The position numbers were made by a program, and so were the translations under genes. This document shows positions 57,260 to 64,000 of a DNA stretch of 64,000 nucleotides, piece by piece. Position 1 is the first letter of the stretch; the number at the start of each line of letters is the position of its first letter. The notes below the pieces were generated by a model, which searched no databases, had not been told where the DNA came from, and worked only from the letters and a program-made list of their open reading frames with translations. The stretch is from Gimesia sp. (lineage in GTDB: Bacteria; Planctomycetota; Planctomycetia; Planctomycetales; Planctomycetaceae), in contig NZ_JAVJSQ010000040.1 in the NCBI RefSeq assembly GCF_040219335.1, positions 62,001 to 126,000 on the forward strand, in the 5' to 3' direction.

Positions 57260-58105
57260 ATGCAAATCATCCAACCTCATTATCATGCAATCGCCCGAAC
57301 AGCCCAGGACTATGAACGGATGGCAATGTCCGGTGTCGTAGCCGTAGCTGAGCCTGCTTTCTGGGCCGGCTTTGACCGTCTGTATCCGGAAACCTTTGTG
57401 GATTACTTCCGCCAGATCAGTGAATTTGAACCAACCCGTGCCGCTGAATATGGCATTAAGCATTACTGCTGGGTTGCCGTGAATCCCAAGGAAGCTGAAA
57501 ACCCGACATTGAGCCACGAAGTGCTCAAGCACATGCCGGAATTCTACGAAAAGCCGAACGTGCTGGGCGTGGGAGAAATCGGTTTCCATAAGACGACCAA
57601 GAATGAAGAAGAGATCTTCGAAGCCCAGGTCGAGCAGGCGATCAAATATGATCAGCTGATTCTGATTCATACGCCTCACCTGCAGGACAAAGTCCGCGGA
57701 ACCAAGCGGACCCTGGAAGTCCTGGCGCACATGAATGTCAATCCGGAACGGGTCTGGATCGACCATGTCGAAGAACATACGATCCGCGAACCACTGGAAG
57801 CGGGCTACTGGGTCGGCTTCACTCTCTATCCTATTACCAAATGCTCGCCCAAACGGGCCTGTGACATGCTCGAAATGTATGGTCACGAACGAATCCTGGT
57901 AAACTCCTCAGCCGACTGGGGACCCAGTGATCCCTTTACCCTGCAGCAGTGTGTCGTGCAGTATCGGGCACGCGGCTACTCGGTTCAGGATGCGATCGAA
58001 ATCTTCCACAACAATCCGGCACGTTTCCTGGGACAGAATCCCAAGTTCGATATCAAGCCGATTCAGCTGGAAACGATCGAAGAAGAAATTACAGATATGG
58101 TCTAA
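57260..58105 (+). CDS. TatD-family metal hydrolase, EboB-like
   Basis: A 281-residue TIM-barrel amidohydrolase. Metal-site elements are PHYHA near the start, VLGVGEIGFHK (about 95-105), ILIHTPHLQDK (about 134-144), VWIDHVEEHTIRE and LVNSSADWGPSDP. The blocks VAVAEPAFWAGFDRLYPETF and AEYGIKHYCWVAVNPKEAEN resemble EboB of the cyanobacterial and algal ebo cluster, which helps export small molecules. No other ebo gene (eboA, C, D, E, F) is beside it. Hydrolase activity is predicted from intact metal residues; the substrate is unknown. A bidirectional terminator follows. Confidence 0.82.
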   Translation: MQIIQPHYHAIARTAQDYERMAMSGVVAVAEPAFWAGFDRLYPETFVDYFRQISEFEPTRAAEYGIKHYCWVAVNPKEAENPTLSHEVLKHMPEFYEKPNVLGVGEIGFHKTTKNEEEIFEAQVEQAIKYDQLILIHTPHLQDKVRGTKRTLEVLAHMNVNPERVWIDHVEEHTIREPLEAGYWVGFTLYPITKCSPKRACDMLEMYGHERILVNSSADWGPSDPFTLQQCVVQYRARGYSVQDAIEIFHNNPARFLGQNPKFDIKPIQLETIEEEITDMV

Positions 58106-58127
58106 GACGACTAGATCTCGGAACGAA

Positions 58128-58163
58128 AAAACAGGAGTCGGGTTTATGCTCGACTCCTGTTTT
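58128..58163. terminator. Bidirectional rho-independent terminator
   Basis: Arms AAAACAGGAGTCG (58128-58140) and CGACTCCTGTTTT (58151-58163) form a perfect 13-bp stem with a 10-base loop. The U run of the hairpin is short on the plus strand and six long on the minus strand (A tract 58126-58131). It separates the convergent TatD-family and Mog genes. Confidence 0.8.
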
Positions 58164-58187
58164 GCTGCGCGGATCTCAGGATAACGC

Positions 58188-58718
58188 CTATTTCTTCTTT
58201 GGGCGAAAAGCGACCAGACGTTCCTCATCGGTCTCCAGAAAGGGACCTTCCAGCAGGTCGATACAATACGGGACAGCCGGAAAGACAGCGTCCAGGCATT
58301 CCTGAATCGCCTTGGGCTGACCAGGCAGATTGATGATCAATGTCCCGCCTCGGATCACGGCGGTCTGCCGGGAGAGAATGGCGGTTGGTACTTTTTCGAG
58401 TGAAACCTTCCGCATCAGCTCTCCAAAGCCGGGCATCTCTTTTTCCGCGACTGCGAGTGTCGCTTCCGGCGTGATGTCCCGTCTGGCAGGACCGGTTCCG
58501 CCGGTTGTCACCACCAGGCAGCACTGCTCTTGATCACAGAGCTCAATCAGCGTCTCTGTGATTGTGGAGAGTTCATCCGGAATGACACGTGCCTCAGGCG
58601 TCCAGTCGCTGGTCAGTACTTCTTTCAGATACTCGTGGATCGCCGGGCCTCCCCGGTCTTCATATTCACCTCGACTGGCGCGGTCGGATACGGTCACAAT
58701 TCCTATTCTGGCTGTCAT
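58188..58718 (-). CDS. mog: Molybdopterin adenylyltransferase (MogA/MoaB family)
   Basis: A 176-residue enzyme that adenylylates molybdopterin before metal insertion. The start IGIVTVSDRASRGEYEDRGG, the motif LVVTTGGTGPARRDITPEA (about 69-87), the MPGFGELMR segment and the INLPGQPKAIQECL block are complete. The family is cytosolic. No other moa or moe genes are nearby. It is downstream of the DAB operon on the same strand, 168 bases away, with a terminator after its own stop. Confidence 0.92.
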   Translation of the reverse strand: MTARIGIVTVSDRASRGEYEDRGGPAIHEYLKEVLTSDWTPEARVIPDELSTITETLIELCDQEQCCLVVTTGGTGPARRDITPEATLAVAEKEMPGFGELMRKVSLEKVPTAILSRQTAVIRGGTLIINLPGQPKAIQECLDAVFPAVPYCIDLLEGPFLETDEERLVAFRPKKK

Positions 58719-58886
58719 TTATTATCGATCTGAAAAGAGAGCAATAAGGTATCTCAGGTCTCAAACACGTTACTACCTGACTGCTGGATTATAACGATTC
58801 GTGGACTGAATTTAAAAAGAGAATGCTTGCTAAACAGACTTTTAAACCTACTTATTCCGTTGTAACAGTATTGATCGCCAGCTGAT

Positions 58887-60347
58887 TCAGGGAGACGTCA
58901 TTAGACGATGTTTATGTTCGCTGATACTGTAATCAACGGAAACTTTGTTTTCTTGAAAGGCCTCATCACGCTGTTGAATTAATTGAATAGCTGCATGATT
59001 TCGGGAGATCACACCCGGTTGTGGGTACAGGCCTCCGCCGATGACAAGCGCGACCAGGATCAGGATGGCGACATGTTCTGGAATCCGTGCCCGAAGCGAG
59101 ATAGACGCCGAATGGTGTGTTCCCGTAAAGACCCGAAAGTAGACCTGCAGGATGGCAATGCTGTTCAAAGCGGTCGCGATCACAACTGCAGTTCCGACCA
59201 GTGGGTAGATTTCAATTACTCCTTCAATCAGAAGTTCGGTCCCGATAAAGCCCAGCGTTCCGGGAAAGCCGATTGAAGCAAGCCCGGTGACCAGAAATAA
59301 CCCTGCCAGGGTGGGAGTGTGTTCGTAAAGACCATGATAGGTTTTCAGGGAAATTCGACCGGTTCTGGCCTCGACAGAACGCAAGGTTAATGCAAATCCG
59401 GCCAGCGAAATTCCAACAGAAATCCAGACACATAATCCGCCTGTCAGTCCCAGAGGAGTCGCCATTTCTAAACCAACCAGCACCAGGGAAGAATGGCTCA
59501 AGAACAGATAGCAGAAAAAACGGCGGGCTTCCTGTTGCACCAGCGCCATGCCGGCTGCATAGACGGCTGTAATCAGGGAAACAATCGCGATGCCCTGCAA
59601 TGCCCAGTCAGGGGCAATGGGGAAGACCAGCCGTAAAATGGCGTAAGCGCCCGTCATGGGAGTGACGAACAGTAAGGCGGTTCCGAAAGTGATTTTATCA
59701 AATAGATCTGTCATCCAGCAGTGAAGTGGAATGATGCCGTTACGCAGTAAGGCGGCGGTAGTCAGCAGCGCGCCAGCGATCAGTGAGAGTGTGCCGCTTT
59801 GATCCTTGAAGCTGGAAAGTAAGCCTCCAGCGACCAGAAGCAGGACAAACAGCCCCATGTGTAGAACATAGACACGGCTTGAGCGTTTATTGGACCGGAA
59901 TTCCAGTAAGGGAGGGATTGTTGCCACGGAAAGTAAGAGAATGATGATCCACGGTTCTTTACTGCTGAGCGTCGACAGCAAGATCGCTTCGGAGATTAAG
60001 GTGTTACTGAAAGAAAAACTATGTCCCTTGGTCTTCAGTGTGGAAAGCACCGTCAGGAGGTAAAGCAGCGCTGCCAGCGGCAGCAAAGGGGCACTCAAGT
60101 CATCAACCACAAAGAGGTTTTTATGGAACAGTCGATAAAACAGGGAGAACGGTTCAGAGGCAGCAAACGTTTTCAGACTAACAAAGTCGATCCATCCGCA
60201 GATCGTGACCAGAAAGGTCAGTGTGCAGATGCGGATACAGCGCTTGTAAGCACGATCCCGATCTGGAGTGAATTTGAGCCAGATAGATCCCAGCAGAGTG
60301 ATCAGGACGGATATTTCCATCCAGGGGAGATGGAGTTCGGGCAACAT
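58887..60347 (-). CDS. Second NuoL/M-like membrane subunit of the DAB operon
   Basis: A 486-residue protein with about 13-14 hydrophobic helices, of the proton-conducting antiporter/NuoM superfamily. The central helix reads [20 protein letters not shown], where the usual pump lysine appears replaced by Arg (or by the following Asn). The upstream helix [14 protein letters not shown] has Ser where NuoM and NuoL have the conserved Glu. If correct, this copy is a degenerate or structural partner of the first subunit. Its ATG shares a base with the stop of the preceding gene (TAATG), so translation is coupled. A C-terminal tail of about 35 charged residues ends it. Confidence 0.75.
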   Translation of the reverse strand: MLPELHLPWMEISVLITLLGSIWLKFTPDRDRAYKRCIRICTLTFLVTICGWIDFVSLKTFAASEPFSLFYRLFHKNLFVVDDLSAPLLPLAALLYLLTVLSTLKTKGHSFSFSNTLISEAILLSTLSSKEPWIIILLLSVATIPPLLEFRSNKRSSRVYVLHMGLFVLLLVAGGLLSSFKDQSGTLSLIAGALLTTAALLRNGIIPLHCWMTDLFDKITFGTALLFVTPMTGAYAILRLVFPIAPDWALQGIAIVSLITAVYAAGMALVQQEARRFFCYLFLSHSSLVLVGLEMATPLGLTGGLCVWISVGISLAGFALTLRSVEARTGRISLKTYHGLYEHTPTLAGLFLVTGLASIGFPGTLGFIGTELLIEGVIEIYPLVGTAVVIATALNSIAILQVYFRVFTGTHHSASISLRARIPEHVAILILVALVIGGGLYPQPGVISRNHAAIQLIQQRDEAFQENKVSVDYSISEHKHRLMTSP

Positions 60348-61735
60348 TAATTTTCCTCCAGAGAATCAGAGACAGGGGAGACGGATTCAGATTCTCTTTG
60401 ATCTTCTCCGGAAATCAGATTCGTCCAGCGCGATTCTAAACTGTCACAATAACGAAACAGGCCAACAAAGGGTGTGATGATGAATCGGTTACAAAGCATA
60501 TCCAGATAGCCTCGTTCCAGTTCAAATCGATACAGTGATACGCGATACCGTTCGGGCATAATTCGAACCCACAGTGATGGTTTTTGTGTCAGATGAGCCC
60601 CAATCGCATTTTCGAGTGAATGGTAATCGTGAAATAATGACGGCGCTCGCAGCAACTGTAATGTTCTCAGACAGGCGTGCCCGATGATGTGAATCAGCGC
60701 GATGTAGCGTAAGCCACATCCGATTTCAACGACGATGATGCTCACCTGAGTCAGTGAGGCAAAGGCGAGTGCACTTTTGATATCAGTTTGCACGCGGGCA
60801 ACAAGAGTACCATAGATCGCGGAGACCAGTCCCAGCAGAATGACTGCCAGGCTGAGTAGCGGGGATAGCTCGAGAATCGGACTGACACGCAACAGCAGAT
60901 AGGCTCCCAGATGGACGGAAAGTGATCCGTAAAAAACAGCACTCGAGGGGGTGGGGCCTTCCATGGCGCGCGGTAACCATCCGGAAAATGGTACAAGGGC
61001 GGATTTTCCCGCTGCCGCGAATAACAGCAGGAGTCCGATAATCAACGCGTGTTGCTCTGAAATCGTAGCCTGACCATCGGGCCATGAACCTGTTCCCATC
61101 AGTTCAGCGAAGTCACCTGCGCCAGTTAAATGGTGTAGCATGATTGCCGCCACCAAAAATGCGGCATCAGCAATTCTGTAGATCGACCAGATCCGCAGCC
61201 CGTTTCGAACGGGGTTGAGGCGTTCGTGAAAAAATGCCACCAGCAGTGCTGAAGAGAGTCCGACTAATTCCCAGCCGAAAAAGAGTGTCTCAATCGTTCC
61301 TGCCAGCGAAGAAACTATCATTCCCAGCAGAAACAAGGCATAACAGATGAAAAAACGATTATAGCCGGATTCCCGATGCAGATAGCGACTGGCGAATGCG
61401 CCAACGGTGCCACAAAGGATAAACGATAGAATACAAAAGGGAATTGATAATCGATCGAAAATAAACTTCAGATGGAAGTGAAAATGTTGCTCGGGGAGCA
61501 CGACCCAGTTACCCATTTCGACGGGAACATATCGTTTGCCCAGGGTAAGCATCAGAACCAGGACAGCGATCGAGGCAAACAGTCCCATGACGACGACCGT
61601 CTGGGTCGCCTGGGCAATCAGTCGCTCTCCGAGTGGTTTGTTAATCAGGGACGTAGTACCGAATAATGCCAGGAGCAGGGCCGGGCCTGCTACAATACAT
61701 ACGCCGAGGAAATGGAATGCAATTTCAGAATTCAT
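60347..61735 (-). CDS. dabB: DabB: NuoL-like cation-coupling subunit of the DAB system
   Basis: A 462-residue polytopic protein. Pump residues are intact: Glu in [16 protein letters not shown], Lys in [20 protein letters not shown], and the following [20 protein letters not shown] block of NuoL proteins. In DAB systems DabB uses the cation gradient to drive DabA. It is shorter than most DabB (about 500-600). Its ATG overlaps the dabA stop by one base (TAATG) and its own stop overlaps the next start the same way, so all three are coupled. A complex I subunit is excluded because no other nuo genes are present. Confidence 0.85.
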   Translation of the reverse strand: MNSEIAFHFLGVCIVAGPALLLALFGTTSLINKPLGERLIAQATQTVVVMGLFASIAVLVLMLTLGKRYVPVEMGNWVVLPEQHFHFHLKFIFDRLSIPFCILSFILCGTVGAFASRYLHRESGYNRFFICYALFLLGMIVSSLAGTIETLFFGWELVGLSSALLVAFFHERLNPVRNGLRIWSIYRIADAAFLVAAIMLHHLTGAGDFAELMGTGSWPDGQATISEQHALIIGLLLLFAAAGKSALVPFSGWLPRAMEGPTPSSAVFYGSLSVHLGAYLLLRVSPILELSPLLSLAVILLGLVSAIYGTLVARVQTDIKSALAFASLTQVSIIVVEIGCGLRYIALIHIIGHACLRTLQLLRAPSLFHDYHSLENAIGAHLTQKPSLWVRIMPERYRVSLYRFELERGYLDMLCNRFIITPFVGLFRYCDSLESRWTNLISGEDQRESESVSPVSDSLEEN

Positions 61736-64000
61736 TAGGGAACCGATACCTGTTTCAGCGAAGGGGAGACGGCAGGACTTTCAATGGAGGCAAAACCAAG
61801 ATGATCCCGCTTGCCACGGTACCAGTCTATGGAAGAGTCTGTACGCGGGAGTTGCTCTGAGTCAGGCCGATATAGTGTGAAAAATCCATTTCGATACTCG
61901 TGGATCTGGGAGGTTTCGACATCAAGGATCGCTAACTGTATCCAGTTACCATTCACCAGTCTCGCAATTCCTGGATTGTTATTGATAATCCGGGACATGG
62001 CCTCTTTTGTCGTTTCGATGACGAGGAGTAACCGTACGGGTTCATGAATCTCGACCATCTGCCAGGGAAGTCCAGGTCGAAGATCGCTGGCAGAACCGTC
62101 CATCACACCTAATAGAGATGTAATATTATGTGCCAGCTTTGTGCCACAGCCATAACCCGTTGAATCGACGTATGAAAAATAGTATTCCAGATTGATGCCG
62201 GCACAAACGGGTATGACCGCCTGTAGCAGCCTTTCCAGAATCTTGCTGTCTTCATCATCCTGCAGGGGATTATAGGATGTCAGAAATGCACGACGATCCA
62301 GAAACAGTCCACGGTTCCATTCTCTGCGACCGACAAAGCAGATCGAATTAGTCGCGTGGCCATACTCGGGACGTACCTGTGAAAGGTCCTCTGCACGACC
62401 TTCGACATGTCGCAGTGCTTCATCAACTGAGAGATCAAGATCGGCAGATTCAAACCGGCGGCAACGTTCATGGGCATTATGAGCGCGGGCTGCGGAGATG
62501 TGCTTATCTGCCGTTTCAAACAGTTTCCGGTGGGAAACCGGAAGACGGTCGAGGTCATACCAGGTGACGTTGTCGTTACAGGTGTTGTGATAGCAGCCTA
62601 AAAAATTAGTCTCATCGGGGATAACCAGGTTGTGTTCAGACAGGATACGTCGCACTCGAGGATCGTTTGCCATTTGAGCGAACGCGCGTGCATTGGGGCC
62701 TCCACGACCTCCACCGCATGCGCCACAATCGTGCGCGGCTTCGTGCGGGTTATTCATGCTGGAAGATCCGTGGCCACAAATAATGACCAGGGGAGAAAAC
62801 TGTTCTGATCGTGCCAGCCCCATGGCTCGTAATCCGCCTTCAACGATTTGTGCCATTTCTGCAATCGAATACCCCAGTTGATCACCTTGATTCCCTGGCT
62901 CGGCACTGATTCGCTCCAGCCTTAGTTGAGTTGTGGGAGGAGCCACGATGCTCTGAAACATCCCGCGGATCTGGGCTGTTGTACGTGGAAAGAGCGTGCG
63001 GGCAACCAGTGGAAACGCCGCCAGAGAACCAACCAGGCCAGTTAACAAACCGCCGAGGAAAGTCCGGGTCCCTACATGCGTCTGATGAGTAGCTCGACCG
63101 AGACGACGACGTGTGACAGCGCGGCGACGACTGATACGTTCGAGCGAATAGAGCGTCTCTTCCTGCACAAAATGAATCGGTTTGATGTTAACCGGGCATA
63201 GCGGAGTAAAATGTGCGTCCGCGGCGCCACGATAGTACATCGCGACACCAAAGAAACCGGCGATTCCAAACGTTTCACAATCAGGAGCGATTTCTTCCAG
63301 GTGCCGGCGGAATGATTCTTCACGTTCATCAATGCAACAGACGACCTGATATGCGGGCTGAATCGGTTGCTGGTGCTCAGCCTGAGCCTGTAATTCCCGG
63401 TAGCGTATTGTATGCGCTGTAACTGCGTTGAGTATGTCGTTTCGGTATTTACGTTCATAGGCCAGGTGGAATATGCGTCGACGTTCCAGGCTCGATAATT
63501 GTTCAATTTCCTGAATGAGCAGTCTCCACTGTGCATCCGAAAGATACATCAGGTCTTCCGGGTTCCAGCCACGCACTTGAGAAAGCTGGAATAAAGTAAA
63601 CGCCAGTTGATATTGATGGTCTTTCATACTGGGGTGGGTGTTTTTCAGGATCTCATTGCGGACAGTTGCCAGGGAGCCCTCAAAAGGAAGTGATTCCTGC
63701 ATTACGGCCGTCACAGCGAGCCGATCGAGGATCAGGCGGACCGCCAGGAATTCGATCAGAGTTCCAGCGGGAGCAGGGTGGGGAGACCATTCCGCATTGG
63801 ATTCCATTTGCCAGACTATTCCCGACCACCCCCGCAGCGCAAGTAGAGTTTGAGAAATATACTCATCCCGTTCTTCGGCAGGGACTCCCAGCAGCGAGAG
63901 TGATTCGCTGATTGATTCCAGAGGGCTGAGGTTAGACACCAGCAGGCGATTGATTTCACTGTTGAGTCCTGAGAGTGCGACAGAGGGACTCAGTTTTGAT
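61735..64000 (-). CDS. dabA: DabA (UPF0753/DUF2309), inorganic carbon uptake subunit, 5' truncated by window edge
   Basis: The frame is open to the right edge, with no stop upstream of an internal GTG at 63939, so the N-terminus is outside the window. Counted from that GTG, the carbonic-anhydrase-like zinc site is Cys202 and Asp204 ([14 protein letters not shown]), His390 ([14 protein letters not shown]) and Cys405 ([20 protein letters not shown]). This matches the DabA pattern of two Cys, one Asp and one His. DabA is a peripheral protein thought to hydrate CO2 to bicarbonate with energy from DabB. The visible part (about 755 residues) approaches the family length of 800-1000. Two NuoL-like genes follow. 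Confidence 0.93.
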   Translation of the reverse strand, partial: SKLSPSVALSGLNSEINRLLVSNLSPLESISESLSLLGVPAEERDEYISQTLLALRGWSGIVWQMESNAEWSPHPAPAGTLIEFLAVRLILDRLAVTAVMQESLPFEGSLATVRNEILKNTHPSMKDHQYQLAFTLFQLSQVRGWNPEDLMYLSDAQWRLLIQEIEQLSSLERRRIFHLAYERKYRNDILNAVTAHTIRYRELQAQAEHQQPIQPAYQVVCCIDEREESFRRHLEEIAPDCETFGIAGFFGVAMYYRGAADAHFTPLCPVNIKPIHFVQEETLYSLERISRRRAVTRRRLGRATHQTHVGTRTFLGGLLTGLVGSLAAFPLVARTLFPRTTAQIRGMFQSIVAPPTTQLRLERISAEPGNQGDQLGYSIAEMAQIVEGGLRAMGLARSEQFSPLVIICGHGSSSMNNPHEAAHDCGACGGGRGGPNARAFAQMANDPRVRRILSEHNLVIPDETNFLGCYHNTCNDNVTWYDLDRLPVSHRKLFETADKHISAARAHNAHERCRRFESADLDLSVDEALRHVEGRAEDLSQVRPEYGHATNSICFVGRREWNRGLFLDRRAFLTSYNPLQDDEDSKILERLLQAVIPVCAGINLEYYFSYVDSTGYGCGTKLAHNITSLLGVMDGSASDLRPGLPWQMVEIHEPVRLLLVIETTKEAMSRIINNNPGIARLVNGNWIQLAILDVETSQIHEYRNGFFTLYRPDSEQLPRTDSSIDWYRGKRDHLGFASIESPAVSPSLKQVSVP

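Noticed and set aside
58887-61735. Interpretation as NADH dehydrogenase (nuoL and nuoM)
   Set aside because: No other nuo genes are nearby and both are translationally coupled to dabA, which defines a DAB inorganic-carbon system.

Overview
This 64 kb window looks like a chromosomal segment of a planctomycete, probably close to Gimesia or Rubinisphaera in the Planctomycetaceae. That placement is inferred from gene content: a secreted sulfatase, a DUF1080 (3-keto-disaccharide hydrolase) protein, several secreted or lipoprotein repeat proteins of planctomycete type, an archaeal-type methionine adenosyltransferase tail, and moderate G+C by eye. I see no rRNA, tRNA, CRISPR array, insertion sequence or phage gene. 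Both ends cut genes: the left edge truncates the methionine adenosyltransferase and the right edge truncates dabA.

Positions 1-26300 form an energy and low-oxygen survival block. It opens with pcm (protein repair), a CBS-pair protein, a decayed response regulator and a baeRF-type protein. A long plus-strand operon follows. It starts with a cyclic-nucleotide-binding-fold protein, then encodes a cytosolic group 3b NAD(P)-linked [NiFe] hydrogenase (beta, gamma, delta, alpha subunits), its endopeptidase and the whole HypABFCDE maturation set. Facing it is a minus-strand operon in the N-ATPase order atpDCQRBEFAG, followed by a second CBS protein. Divergent from atpD, behind a good sigma70-like promoter, lie PEP synthase, a hemerythrin-like protein and a zinc alcohol dehydrogenase. 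Together these suggest H2/NAD(P)H redox balancing, ion pumping by a second rotary ATPase, oxygen sensing or binding, and alcohol fermentation when respiration fails.

Positions 26400-42200 carry mostly single genes: sulfatase, sugar-phosphate isomerase/epimerase-like protein, DAHP synthase (aroF) with a possible attenuator leader, an unknown protein, a DUF1080 protein, a GAF-GGDEF diguanylate cyclase, a dolichol-phosphate-mannose-type glycosyltransferase, an LRR lipoprotein, an enolase-superfamily enzyme, a HEAT-like protein, a histone-deacetylase-family enzyme, a squalene-cyclase-like repeat protein, a 2Fe-2S ferredoxin and a universal stress protein.

Positions 42600-58100 hold a proline-rich lipoprotein, a dnaJ - membrane protein - rnpA - yidD cluster, a MacB/Lol-like ABC pair, argB and two membrane proteins. 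Divergent from the membrane proteins is a tightly overlapping four-gene operon: a 660-aa exported protein with a predicted N-terminal histidine, an ABC ATPase, an FtsX-type permease and a ZnuA-fold lipoprotein that appears to have lost its metal ligands. A small protein and an EboB-like TatD-family hydrolase follow. This four-gene operon is one of the two most unusual systems here.

Positions 58188-64000 hold a Mog/MoaB-type protein and then a minus-strand dabA-dabB-dabB-like operon. This is a DAB inorganic-carbon uptake system with two NuoL/M-like membrane subunits, the second of which seems to lack the usual pump glutamate. It is the other unusual system.
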